A DNA stretch of 64,000 nt from Hydractinia symbiolongicarpus (GCF_029227915.1 NC_079880.1:30437501-30501500); one strand, 5' to 3'; shown: positions 44,928-52,861, numbered from the stretch's first letter. Numbers and translations are program-made. The notes: generated by a model from the letters alone, not told the origin.

Positions 44928-45515
44928 CTAACCTTGATTTACGGTCCTTCTGAGGCTTTGAACCTCGTCCATTAGACTTTTTTCAAACTGGCTGCGAGTT
45001 TCGCTCTCCATCTTTCTGTCGGTTTTCGTCATCTTGTCCAGAGCTTCGTAGTATATACCGCTCAGGGTTTGAAATTCAATGTGACTAATGTCGTCATTAT
45101 TCAGAGCCCGCGAGACGGAGTTTTCAAACACGGCGATGGCGGACGTCGCAACATCATATAATTTCATGACCTTGTCAAGTTTGCTCCGATATCTTTTAAT
45201 CAGGGCCATGACGGAGCCCGTGAAAATGGTTCCGGACAGTGCTACGGCTCCCAATCCCACGGAAGCGGGGATTCCGATGAGCGTGGCACCGGTTACCACC
45301 GAACCTATGCCCGAAGCGACGGTTAGGGCCGTGGCGCTGGCATTTAAAAGCACCAGTCTGTGCAGCGTCTTGTTATATTTCTCATATTTTGTATTGAACT
45401 TATCACGTAATTTTCTAAGCTCCCCAAGTTGAGAGTTCACGGTATTAGTATTAAACTTGTCCTGCTCGCTCGAATACTCGGGAGCCGTGGGTAGCTTCGG
45501 ATAAATCTCTGCCAT
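44928..45515 (-). CDS. membrane-hairpin protein, paralogue 1
   Basis: I do not recognise a named family. This 195-aa protein has an N-terminal helical region with NSQLGELRKLRDKF (28-40). Two Gly/Ala-rich hydrophobic segments (about 53-78 and 80-105) follow as a membrane hairpin, then a conserved YRSKLDKVMKLYDVATSAIAVF block (109-130) and a charged coiled-coil-like tail. The layout is reminiscent of membrane-inserting proteins with glycine-rich hairpins such as the apolipoprotein L type, but that is only a resemblance. It pairs with a related gene just upstream on the same strand, and both share the upstream motif with AAAGTTTTTTTC. Confidence 0.7.
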   Translation of the reverse strand: MAEIYPKLPTAPEYSSEQDKFNTNTVNSQLGELRKLRDKFNTKYEKYNKTLHRLVLLNASATALTVASGIGSVVTGATLIGIPASVGLGAVALSGTIFTGSVMALIKRYRSKLDKVMKLYDVATSAIAVFENSVSRALNNDDISHIEFQTLSGIYYEALDKMTKTDRKMESETRSQFEKSLMDEVQSLRRTVNQG

Positions 45516-45542
45516 TGTGTGGTTACTACAAAGAAAAAAACT

Positions 45543-46031
45543 TTACTCTAAATAACCTATATCCAGTTTATCCAGATCCTTGAGAGTTTCATGATAAGTA
45601 TCACACAAACTCTCAAAATCTGCTCTACAGATGTCCCGAGTGTTCCAGGGTAGCGTTTGATCGAACACATCGATGGCATTTTGTACAACGCGATACGCGG
45701 CTCTTAATTTGTCAAGTTTCTCCCGATATGTTCCGACATATTGGCTGGTAACCGCATAGGAAGCCGAGCCCAACAGACACATGCCAGAATTCTGCATGTA
45801 ATTCCCACGGGGACCGCCTAAATTTCTAATAATGGTCGCCGCGGTCGCTATCGAGCCGGCAATGGCCGCGGTTCCGGATAATCCCTCCAGAACCGACCAT
45901 ATGATCAGAGACCTCCAGCGTTCCTTCTCGAGGTCTTGGAACTTGCCTCGTAATTTCATCAGCTCCTCAAGTTGGGAATTGGATATATCCGTTTTAAAAG
46001 TTTCTTCTCTGGTACTAGAACTCTCTGCCAT
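45543..46031 (-). CDS. membrane-hairpin protein, paralogue 2
   Basis: A 162-aa protein clearly related to the downstream 44928-45515 gene: NSQLEELMKLRGKF near the N terminus, Gly/Ala-rich hydrophobic segments (about 44-70 and 82-98), and YREKLDKLRAAYRVVQNAIDVF (102-123). It lacks the long C-terminal tail. I chose the ATG at 46031, which starts MAESSS parallel to MAEIYP of the paralogue. Upstream in-frame codons would run into the divergent gene at 46073. Tandem duplication is the simplest origin. Role unknown; virion-membrane or host-membrane function would be inference. Confidence 0.7.
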   Translation of the reverse strand: MAESSSTREETFKTDISNSQLEELMKLRGKFQDLEKERWRSLIIWSVLEGLSGTAAIAGSIATAATIIRNLGGPRGNYMQNSGMCLLGSASYAVTSQYVGTYREKLDKLRAAYRVVQNAIDVFDQTLPWNTRDICRADFESLCDTYHETLKDLDKLDIGYLE

Positions 46032-46072
46032 TTCTATTATACTAGGAAAAAAACTATCCTTTAAATAAAATA
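46032..46072. promoter_or_regulatory. 41-bp divergent promoter region
   Basis: Only 41 bases separate the minus-strand start at 46031 from the plus-strand start at 46073. Read on the minus strand it holds TTTAAAGGATAGTTTTTTTCCTAGTATA. The region upstream of the paralogue at 45515 has TTTAGAGTAAAGTTTTTTTCTTTGTAGTA at the same distance from ATG, so the motif is probably functional. Confidence 0.55.
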
Positions 46073-47353
46073 ATGGCGGACATTGATATTGATCCGTTTG
46101 GTGACCACGACCAACCCGACGAGGGTACCGATGACTCCACACCTCTGGTACCGAGGGAACGCACGCGTGTGCAGATACACACACCTGATGAGGAGACATC
46201 ATTCAGTGGAGAAACCTCTCTGCGCTCCAGAGTTACCAGTGAGCTGGTTAAATCGCTCTATGAGAAGCTACTAACTATATATCCAAACGAGAACCCGAGC
46301 GTGATACATACCGATCTGTTTGAGTCTCGTGGTCGTGAATTATACTACAAGGGTGATAACAGACCTCTGACAAATGGTGGATCTCTAAGGTCTACCGGTA
46401 CCATTGCAGATCTATTGGGCAAGAAAAGGCTGCGCGGTTTGGGGTTCGATATACCGAAAGGTAGTATAACCCCCCGACAGGCCGCTAGGCTAAACAAAAT
46501 AGAAGAGAGACTACCGTCACCGGATAAAATAGAGAATGCGACCGATATAGAATTAGAAACCATGTCTGGAGATGTTGTGAACAGTGCGGAAGATTTAATT
46601 TCATTGGTCAAACAACAATCTGTAGACCATGAAGCAACCCAGACCGGTGATCTATTTGAATATCCTATGCGTGAATTGCTAGGATTGGATAGATCATTGA
46701 GAAACATAAGAGGAAGTCTTCAGGATGAAGTTGCAAAAAAGGTTCAGCTCGAACAGCATATTGACAGAGAAAAAAACAAGTTGGAAGAGATGGTAAACAC
46801 ACCAAATATGACCGAGGAACAACAAAATGAAGCGAAAGAAAGGTTGAAAGGTTTGCAAAATGAGTTGAAAGGCCGGCAAGAGATTATCGATATTCTCAAA
46901 GGTAAACTTAACAGTCAAATAAAAAGCATCAGGGAGACGATTACCAAAGTACTTGACAAAGAAACTACATTGGGTGAAAAGATACAAACGCTATTCCGTG
47001 AACAGGGTATCACCATCGTCAGTGTACTAACGGCATTTGGTATGGTTATCGGCCTTCTAGTTGAAACTTTGACACCAGGGGGTGGGGGGTCATCCACCGG
47101 TAATACAAAAAATCATGAAAAAACCGAAGGTGGTGCGAGGGAATGGATAAAGAACAAGCTGAGTGCGCTAGGATCTCTCCTGGGTAGATTAGCCGGTGCC
47201 GCAGCCGCATCACTGCCCGGTATAATTGGATCCATCGTATCGTGGATCCTAAATAGAGCAAAGGAAGCCGTCGGTTGGTTGAGTCAAAACCTGTGGGCTT
47301 TGATAGTCGGAATCGGAGGTCTTATATACACCTACATGGTGACAAAGCGTTAG
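46073..47353 (+). CDS. Polinton-conserved coiled-coil membrane protein
   Basis: A 426-aa protein. I recognise its C-terminal region as one that recurs in cnidarian Polintons, but its function is not known to me. The N terminus is acidic and low-complexity. Residues about 215-300 are a Lys/Glu-rich coiled coil. Then come FREQGITIVSVLTAFGMVIG with a transmembrane segment (about 306-326), a GGGG linker, an Ala/Gly-rich amphipathic stretch (SLLGRLAGAAAASLPGIIG) and a final transmembrane segment (ALIVGIGGLIYTYMV) close to the C terminus. It is the only plus-strand gene in the central block and converges with the 47408 gene across a palindrome. It may be a structural or membrane-anchored virion component, by analogy of context only. 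Confidence 0.8.
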   Translation: MADIDIDPFGDHDQPDEGTDDSTPLVPRERTRVQIHTPDEETSFSGETSLRSRVTSELVKSLYEKLLTIYPNENPSVIHTDLFESRGRELYYKGDNRPLTNGGSLRSTGTIADLLGKKRLRGLGFDIPKGSITPRQAARLNKIEERLPSPDKIENATDIELETMSGDVVNSAEDLISLVKQQSVDHEATQTGDLFEYPMRELLGLDRSLRNIRGSLQDEVAKKVQLEQHIDREKNKLEEMVNTPNMTEEQQNEAKERLKGLQNELKGRQEIIDILKGKLNSQIKSIRETITKVLDKETTLGEKIQTLFREQGITIVSVLTAFGMVIGLLVETLTPGGGGSSTGNTKNHEKTEGGAREWIKNKLSALGSLLGRLAGAAAASLPGIIGSIVSWILNRAKEAVGWLSQNLWALIVGIGGLIYTYMVTKR

Positions 47354-47365
47354 CTATTCCGAATA

Positions 47366-47390
47366 TATGTTACATGTGTCATGTAACATA
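47366..47390. terminator. GTTAC-type palindrome (copy 5) between convergent genes
   Basis: TATGTTACATG / CATGTAACATA, perfect 11-pair arms around TGT. It is 12 bases after the plus-strand stop at 47353 and 17 before the minus-strand stop at 47408. The arm sequence differs from copies 1-4 with compensating changes on both sides, so the pairing is conserved rather than the sequence. Confidence 0.7.
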
Positions 47391-47407
47391 ATACCCGCGG
47401 CATGGTA

Positions 47408-47833
47408 CTATTTTTCGAAATACCACACGGCGCATCCGACACCAATCATGCTTAGCGCGATAAATGCCAATTCCCGTTCATGTTGGCCGTTGCTGGGTGT
47501 ATAAAAGTCGCTCAATACGGGCTTGCGCGGAATATCTGTGAGAGGTGACCCTCCAAATACTTTTTTATATTCGCGCATCGCGTCATCCAGCTCCGTAAAT
47601 TTACCCTCGGCCTTCTTCTCAAGTCTGAGCTTCTTATTGATAAAGTCAACCCTCTCTTGTCTTTTACGTTGCCATATAACCTGAGCCTTTTGCAGCTGTT
47701 CTATGGCCAGATCATGCCGCTTCCGTTCCTTATCTATCCTATCCTTTGATAAACTTGAAAAGAGGTAGCTTGATCCGGTGAAGGCCAAAGCGTTCGCGAA
47801 GGCACCTCCCAACATCATTGCAATTGAAGCCAT
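47408..47833 (-). CDS. Polinton-conserved small membrane protein (141 aa)
   Basis: The N-terminal hydrophobic segment (about 4-27, ending SYLFSSLSKDR) is followed by a long charged helix (33-92: RHDLAIEQLQKAQ... RQERVDFINKKL). Then come a conserved-looking SDFYTPSNGQ motif and a C-terminal transmembrane segment (AFIALSMIGVGCAVWYF). I recognise this layout from other cnidarian Polintons but know no function. It is the last gene of a minus-strand run starting at 49295. Confidence 0.72.
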   Translation of the reverse strand: MASIAMMLGGAFANALAFTGSSYLFSSLSKDRIDKERKRHDLAIEQLQKAQVIWQRKRQERVDFINKKLRLEKKAEGKFTELDDAMREYKKVFGGSPLTDIPRKPVLSDFYTPSNGQHERELAFIALSMIGVGCAVWYFEK

Positions 47834-47863
47834 GTTTATATAATCCGGTATAATATAGTGGCG

Positions 47864-48025
47864 TTATTTTAATACGATAGCCTCGGAGTCTATGACATCA
47901 GAGTCGTCTATGACATCAGAGTCGTCTATGACCTCGGTATCGATGTATTCCACCTTGGGTAAAATCCTCTCAACTTTCTTGCGCTGGCATAAAACCCAGA
48001 CCAACCATTCCAGTATTCGCAACAT
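47864..48025 (-). CDS. 53-aa membrane-anchored acidic peptide
   Basis: Too short for a long-frame search, but well placed. Its ATG (48025-48023) overlaps the stop of the upstream 75-aa gene by one base (TAATG on the minus strand), the classic arrangement for coupled reinitiation. The N terminus is hydrophobic (MLRILEWLVWVL). The C-terminal half contains a threefold VIDDSD / VIDSE repeat from a 21-base tandem repeat at about 47887-47942. Function unknown. Confidence 0.5.
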   Translation of the reverse strand: MLRILEWLVWVLCQRKKVERILPKVEYIDTEVIDDSDVIDDSDVIDSEAIVLK

Positions 48026-48252
48026 TATATATTTATAGTTTCGGGTATAATTTTCTGCTTAACCAGATATTCTCTTGACATTTCACTTGCGGCGACTATG
48101 GCTACAAGCTTTCCGGTATCTTCCAGGTCAAACTTCTGAATTGAGGGTGGTGTCATTTTTAATACCTTTTTTCCGAGCATTGAATAGCCTACAGCGAAAA
48201 CGCATACGACCGATGCTTTATAAATATCGTTGACTATACTTTTCTTATCCAT
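48025..48252 (-). CDS. Polinton-conserved small protein (75 aa)
   Basis: One hydrophobic segment (SVVCVFAVGYSMLG, about 14-27) is followed by a conserved-looking FDLEDTGKLVAIVAASEM stretch. I recognise the pattern from other cnidarian Polintons; function unknown. ATG at 48252, stop overlapping the start of the 53-aa frame. Confidence 0.65.
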   Translation of the reverse strand: MDKKSIVNDIYKASVVCVFAVGYSMLGKKVLKMTPPSIQKFDLEDTGKLVAIVAASEMSREYLVKQKIIPETINI

Positions 48253-48296
48253 GTCTTATATTTACTTCAAGATTATAGTATCGCGATATTATCCCT

Positions 48297-48602
48297 TTAT
48301 TCCATTTCAAGCTTACTTATTCTCACGGTTTTTTTAGGATCGGAGGGTGGTGGGGTACCCTTCACCTTAATATTTTTGTCCTTATTTTTATACACGAAAT
48401 AAGCACCAATTAAGACAAGTACTATCACCCCACCACCACCCATTATTGTGTAGTTCACTCCGCCGTGTTTGGGGCCGTCTGTCACAGAATCCTCAATGAC
48501 AATATCCTTAGGATCCTCCAACTGTGTCTGAGGTGCTGAGTGTGTCTGAGGTGCCGGTCGGGTTTGTGTCTGAGGTGCCGACTGTACCTTCGTCTGTGCC
48601 AT
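48297..48602 (-). CDS. single-TM small protein with PQT repeats
   Basis: A 101-aa protein: N-terminal repeats of APQTQ type, an acidic segment, a transmembrane segment (about 51-71, GGGGVIVLVLIGAYFV) and a basic C-terminal tail. In related elements this TM part appears fused behind a KNPKKVESGKRLAEYNRKK-type N terminus. Here that N terminus is in a different frame (48718-48603), one base out at a run of six A. The ATG at 48602 allows separate expression, but a frameshift within one ancestral gene is likely. Confidence 0.6.
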   Translation of the reverse strand: MAQTKVQSAPQTQTRPAPQTHSAPQTQLEDPKDIVIEDSVTDGPKHGGVNYTIMGGGGVIVLVLIGAYFVYKNKDKNIKVKGTPPPSDPKKTVRISKLEME

Positions 48603-48718
48603 GAGTATTTTTTATATTCCTCCCTCTTTTTACGGTTGTATTCCGCCAACCTCTTACCAGATTCAACCTTTTTAGGGTTCTTCGTTGTCACCTGAATAGG
48701 GGTCTGTTCCTCTGACAT
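48603..48718 (-). pseudogene. N-terminal part of the small TM protein, out of frame
   Basis: From the ATG at 48718 the frame reads MSEEQTPIQVTTKNPKK then VESGKRLAEYNRKKREEYKK, and then enters compositionally odd Arg/His-rich sequence that is the shadow of the PQT-repeat gene. The break coincides with an A homopolymer at about 48610. Frame as written continues to 48482, but only the first ~36 codons look genuine. It overlaps the 3' end of the upstream gene by 47 bases. It could be real damage or a sequencing/assembly indel. Confidence 0.55.
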
Positions 48719-49295
48719 CTTTATTATCTATATCTATATTATTATTATTTGCGTTTAAATTTCTTCCAGCGATATAATGCCTACCTGTAATTAGACCCAC
48801 ACTGATTGGTGATAGTAGTGATCCGAACTTATAATACAAATCGCACGTGAACCTTTGAAGGGCGGAGTTTAGGAATGGGTCATTCTCCAGGTCATCACTC
48901 AGAGCTTTTTGATTTTTTATGCCCAGAGCCGCACAGGCACCCAGAGAGTACATGTGGATTATTGACTCTCCAAGAGACTTTACCATTTGACCAGATAGTT
49001 TAGCCTCGTATATGGCGAAAAGTTTATCCACCTCACCATTCCCGAGCTTCCGGATCCCCTCCTCCGTATACATCTTCCCCAGATACAGCTTGCTATTTCC
49101 GGTCAGCACGCACTCGAGCAATTTCTGTCTCTTCCCATCATCCTGTTCATCCCGTTCATCGATAAAAATTAGTTTGTCAATTGCCGTTTCAGCCATTTTC
49201 AATAGCGATAGGTATTTTTTAACACAAAAAAAGCAAAAACTAAGTACTATTACTGGTATTAGTACTAGTATTATGAAATTGATATATTCTATCAT
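48672..49295 (-). CDS. Polinton-conserved protein with N-terminal TM (207 aa)
   Basis: I recognise the C-terminal half (LENDPFLNSALQRFTCDLYY, then a GSLLSPISVGLITGRHY segment) as recurring in cnidarian Polintons; function unknown. The ATG at 49295 adds a 33-residue hydrophobic leader (FIILVLIPVIVLSFCFFC). An in-frame ATG at 49196 (MAETAIDKLIF) would give a soluble 174-aa form, which is closer to what I expect of relatives, so the leader may be an addition in this copy or non-coding. The gene starts at the edge of the 11-bp minisatellite, which therefore occupies its promoter region. First gene of the minus-strand run down to 47408. Confidence 0.72.
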   Translation of the reverse strand: MIEYINFIILVLIPVIVLSFCFFCVKKYLSLLKMAETAIDKLIFIDERDEQDDGKRQKLLECVLTGNSKLYLGKMYTEEGIRKLGNGEVDKLFAIYEAKLSGQMVKSLGESIIHMYSLGACAALGIKNQKALSDDLENDPFLNSALQRFTCDLYYKFGSLLSPISVGLITGRHYIAGRNLNANNNNIDIDNKDVRGTDPYSGDNEEP

Positions 49296-49299
49296 GGTC

Positions 49300-50236
49300 C
49301 TATAGGAGTCTATAGGAGTATTATAGGAGTATTATAGGAGTCTATAGGAGTATTATAGGAGTCTATAGGAGTATTATAGGAGTATTATAGGATAGTCTTA
49401 TAGGAGTATTATAGGAGTATTATAGGAGTCTATAGGAGTATTATAGGAGTATTATAGGAGTATTATAGGAGTATTATAGGAGTATTATAGGAGTATTATA
49501 GGAGTATTATAGGAGTATTATAGGAGTATTATAGGAGTATTATAGGAGTCTATAGGAGTATTATAGGAGTATTATAGGAGTATTATAGGAGTATTATAGG
49601 AGTATTATAGGAGTATTATAGGAGTATTATAGGAGTATTATAGGAGTATTATAGGAGTATTATAGGAGTATTATAGGAGTATTATAGGAGTATTATAGGA
49701 GTATTATAGGAGTCTATAGGAGTATTATAGGAGTATTATAGGAGTCTATAGGAGTATTATAGGAGTCTATAGGAGTATTATAGGAGTATTATAGGATAGT
49801 CTTATAGGAGTATTATAGGAGTATTATAGGAGTCTATAGGAGTATTATAGGAGTATTATAGGAGTATTATAGGAGTATTATAGGAGTATTATAGGAGTAT
49901 TATAGGAGTATTATAGGAGTATTATAGGAGTATTATAGGAGTATTATAGGAGTATTATAGGAGTCTATAGGAGTATTATAGGAGTATTATAGGAGTATTA
50001 TAGGAGTATTATAGGAGTCTATAGGAGTATTATAGGAGTATTATAGGAGTCTATAGGAGTATTATAGGAGTATTATAGGAGTATTATAGGAGTATTATAG
50101 GAGTATTATAGGATAGTCTTATAGGAGTATTATAGGAGTATTATAGGATAGTCTTATAGGAGTATTATAGGAGTATTATAGGAGTCTATAGGAGTATTAT
50201 AGGAGTATTATAGGAGAGTCTTATAGGAGTCTATAG
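49300..50236. repeat. 11-bp minisatellite (TATTATAGGAG)n inside the Polinton
   Basis: About 86 tandem copies, mostly TATTATAGGAG, with scattered 10-bp TCTATAGGAG units and an ATAGTCTTATAGGAG variant near 49390, 49796, 50113, 50149 and 50216. On the minus strand it reads CTCCTATAATA repeatedly, an array of TATA-like elements directly upstream of the 49295 gene. No open coding frame is expected. It separates the packaging ATPase from the membrane-protein operon. Confidence 0.95.
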
Positions 50237-50249
50237 ATCTGTTAGATAC

Positions 50250-50276
50250 TTTTGTTACAAGAGTCTTGTAACAAAA
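50250..50276. terminator. GTTAC-type palindrome (copy 6) after the ATPase gene
   Basis: TTTTGTTACAAGA / TCTTGTAACAAAA, perfect 13-pair arms around a single G, 12 bases beyond the ATPase stop (50288, minus strand). It closes the capsid-ATPase transcription unit. Confidence 0.7.
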
Positions 50277-50287
50277 AAATGTCCATT

Positions 50288-50899
50288 CTAGCAAATCACG
50301 TGAGTTCTTGGATGTTCCATCCTCATGACTAAATGTGTATATTTGCCATCTTTCAGCCTTTCCTTAACCTTCTGGATCTCCGATGATTCAATTACATCAT
50401 TCTCTTCGTGGATGGTTGCGAGATCATGTCTGTCCTTCGGATACCACACATATAACATTTTTGCCTGCCTTCGTAAGTTCTTCGGTATCGCGGTGTATGA
50501 TTGTGTGAGTAGCCACATGGTGTGGTTTCGATGCCGACCGCTGATGGCCAGCTCCAGAAGCGGTTGCCTCTTTTTGTCCAGTTTCTCATCTGCGATGATG
50601 TCGTCGATCAGGAATAATGTTTTGTACCCGGCACAGAAATCCGTCATCTTTTGAATCCATTCGTACAACATGCCCATGGGCTCAATTAGAATCACATATC
50701 TGTCTCTCCAGAACCAGTTACTCCCCATATATGTCTTGTTCCATCTTAATGTTGGACATATAATCACAATGAAATCGAAGTGATCAAAGTATTCACTCTC
50801 CAGCAGTGTTACTACGCGTTTGGATTTTCCGCAGCCCGTTGGACCGACGAATAGTGCCGTGTGAGGATCTTTCATGTAGTCCATCTTAATATAGTACAT
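50288..50899 (-). CDS. ATP: genome-packaging ATPase (FtsK/HerA, A32-like)
   Basis: A 203-aa ATPase of the family that pumps DNA into capsids of Polintons and related viruses. Walker A is FVGPTGCGKS (residues about 17-26 from this start). Walker B is TLFLIDDI with the Asp pair at about 99-100. An arginine-containing SGRHRNHTMWLLTQSYTAIP segment downstream carries the sensor Gln. ATG codons lie at 50899, 50884 and 50875. I use the first, which overlaps the capsid gene's end. The one at 50884 follows the capsid stop immediately (TAAG-ATG). Close linkage with the capsid gene fits co-expression for virion assembly. Confidence 0.9.
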   Translation of the reverse strand: MYYIKMDYMKDPHTALFVGPTGCGKSKRVVTLLESEYFDHFDFIVIICPTLRWNKTYMGSNWFWRDRYVILIEPMGMLYEWIQKMTDFCAGYKTLFLIDDIIADEKLDKKRQPLLELAISGRHRNHTMWLLTQSYTAIPKNLRRQAKMLYVWYPKDRHDLATIHEENDVIESSEIQKVKERLKDGKYTHLVMRMEHPRTHVIC

Positions 50900-52204
50900 C
50901 CATAATTTCACCGTTTTGAATATTTAATTGAGCATCCATGATTAGATATATGTAGGCGTTTAAGGATCCCGCGGTTTCGGCCGTCTTTTCAACTTGCAGT
51001 GTGATCCCCTCGCTCGCATTTTCAATCCGTCGGCCGGTCCCGTGCAGTGAGTTTTCATCTATGGTTCTGAAATCCAGCCATAGAGCATATTTCGTGGTTA
51101 GGTAGTCCGCGACCTTCACATCATGTAGTTGCAGATGTTTCTGTATTTCACCGGCGTTGCTGTCCTTTTGCTTGCCCTCTGCGAAATACTTGCATATTTC
51201 ACCATAATGCTCAAACGGTTGCATCCCCTGAGCGAAAAGTTGGTTAGGCTTACCCTCAACTATGGCGGATACCTTTTTGATCTTAGGATTGTAGAACCTA
51301 CCGGTATCTCGTTTGTAAGCTTTCTCTTCCTCAAACAGAACCAATATACCCTTCAGGGACTTGCACGGTGTATTGAATGACCAATTCCACGTTGTGTCTG
51401 ACTTATCCACCCTAATTTGTCTATGTCTCAGAAATCTGTCATAGAGTACGGCCATGTTTTGGTATTCATTTGAAATGAATCTGGCGAGTGTGGGTTGTGT
51501 CACAATCTCATATTCGAGAGATATGTTGGAGATTTTGTATTTAGCATCCGGCGCGGGTGCCGATGTGGCACCGGAAGGTTTGGTTGGTGTTGATAATACT
51601 ACCCTGTCATAATTGTTGAATGTTATCTCATAACACAGCCTATTACCTAATCCGGCCTGATAATAAGGAATCGTGCTATCCAACATTTCAAAATCTAGTG
51701 GTATGGTGAACTTGTTTTTGTATGCATCATAGATTGCTTTGTCCGCTACCTCCGATGTATCTTTATCCGCGGCTCCAACTCTCAGTTTCATGCAATTTTC
51801 CGTGCACCCTTCATCAAAGATGATACCTTGTCTTATTGCATTTCTTTTTTCAGACTTGGTTAACCATAAATCTCTGTAGCACCCGAAAAGATCAAAGTCA
51901 TCAATGCTCAGAATCTCGGTACCCTCGAACTTGATGGCCAACTTTTTAACAATTGCCCTCCCTATGTTAGATACTAATGTTCTCTTCGTGTCGACTTTTG
52001 ACTCGAGTTCAACGTCGAAACTTATTTTCGAAGTACCGGGAACAATGACATCATCGTTACCTAAATTAGGAACCTAATCAGGAGTAACTGGTTCTGATCA
52101 ATCTCACTTGGGTTGTGAGTGACAATTACTTTTTGATGCGTTCCTTTTACGCCATGTGCGATCCTAAGTGAACGCTCCGGGTTTAACTTTTTCCCGTATT
52201 CCAT
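50886..52204 (-). pseudogene. MCP: major capsid protein gene (double jelly-roll type), frameshifted
   Basis: From ATG 52204 one frame encodes the N terminus (MEYGKKLNPERSLRIAHGVK...) and ends at a TAG at 52061-52063. From about 52070 a second frame (PNLGNDDVIVPGTSKISFDV...) continues without interruption to the stop at 50886 and carries the rest, including LFGCYRDLWLTKSEKRNAIR and CYEITFNNYDRVV. The overlap shows that one base is missing around 52069-52071. I recognise the whole as the Polinton major capsid protein; repaired length would be about 439 residues. No classical slippery heptamer lies at the break, so programmed frameshifting is unlikely. A frame beginning at a TTG at 51941 is not the true start. 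Confidence 0.85.
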
Positions 52205-52259
52205 GCTATTCCATATTACTTTTATTTTATTTTACTTTAATTCGGTTAATGCTACGGTA

Positions 52260-52823
52260 TCATCTGTACGCCGTATCTCTTATGTGAATGGTAACTGTTG
52301 TCTTCATACCACCCCATAACACCTTACCATCCTGACCTGTGACTCTCATGGTAAGTGATTGAAGTAAACCTTTCTTTAGTTTCTTATATTGCGGATTTTT
52401 CGGTTCAATATATGTAAAATCACCACCATACTCGGATATATGATATGTCATCAGGTTGTTGCTATATTCACCATCTTTAAGATTTAACGAGTTATCCAAT
52501 TCATTAAGATTAAAATGTAGTTCCGTTACACCCTCCATATTGAATATTTTACTCAACTTAGAGTTTCTAGCTAGTTGTGTTGATTTTACATCACCTCTCA
52601 CGATTGAATTCAACTCCCTACCCGTGTAGTGCTGACCCTGTTGTAACCTAACCGTGGTAACTCCATCGGCCAAGGGTATATCTATTGGAGCTGTAGCTAC
52701 ATATGTGACATTATCCGAAAACGTCTCCACGATCGCAACCTCCTTTGTACCATGTGAGTTGTCTATCGGTTGATACAAATAGATTTTCTTCTCGCTATTT
52801 ACGTCCTTTATTGTGATATACAT
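52260..52823 (-). CDS. mCP: minor capsid (penton-like) protein
   Basis: A 187-aa beta-rich protein in the position and size range of the Polinton minor capsid/penton single jelly-roll protein. Features: an N-terminal MYITIKDVNSEKKIYLYQP strand, central VRLQQGQHYTGRELNSIV, LHFNLNELDNSLNLKDGEYS and a C-terminal TTVTIHIR strand. I recognise it from other cnidarian Polintons; the penton assignment rests on family knowledge and context rather than a motif. It lies just upstream of the capsid gene on the same strand and diverges from the 52862 gene across 38 bases. Confidence 0.72.
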   Translation of the reverse strand: MYITIKDVNSEKKIYLYQPIDNSHGTKEVAIVETFSDNVTYVATAPIDIPLADGVTTVRLQQGQHYTGRELNSIVRGDVKSTQLARNSKLSKIFNMEGVTELHFNLNELDNSLNLKDGEYSNNLMTYHISEYGGDFTYIEPKNPQYKKLKKGLLQSLTMRVTGQDGKVLWGGMKTTVTIHIRDTAYR

Positions 52824-52861
52824 TATTATATTAGAGATTGTGAATATATTTAAATCAAAGA
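52824..52861. promoter_or_regulatory. 38-bp divergent promoter region
   Basis: The whole space between the divergent penton-like (52823, minus) and 393-aa (52862, plus) genes is 38 AT-rich bases, including ATATATTTAAAT. Any promoters must overlap or lie inside the coding regions. Confidence 0.45.

Noticed and set aside
46032-46202. 57-codon N-terminal extension of the 45543 gene
   Set aside because: It overlaps the divergent 46073 gene and its promoter; the internal ATG at 46031 aligns with the paralogue's start.
49300-50236. CRISPR or telomere-like array
   Set aside because: The 11-bp units have no spacers and lie inside a transposon with flanking genes; it is a minisatellite.
50886-51941. 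Capsid gene starting at 51941 as a complete 351-aa protein
   Set aside because: That start is a TTG, and clear capsid sequence continues upstream in the same frame to about 52070 and in another frame to an ATG at 52204.
52061-52075. Programmed ribosomal frameshift in the capsid gene
   Set aside because: No X XXY YYZ heptamer in the right phase, so a simple one-base loss is more likely.
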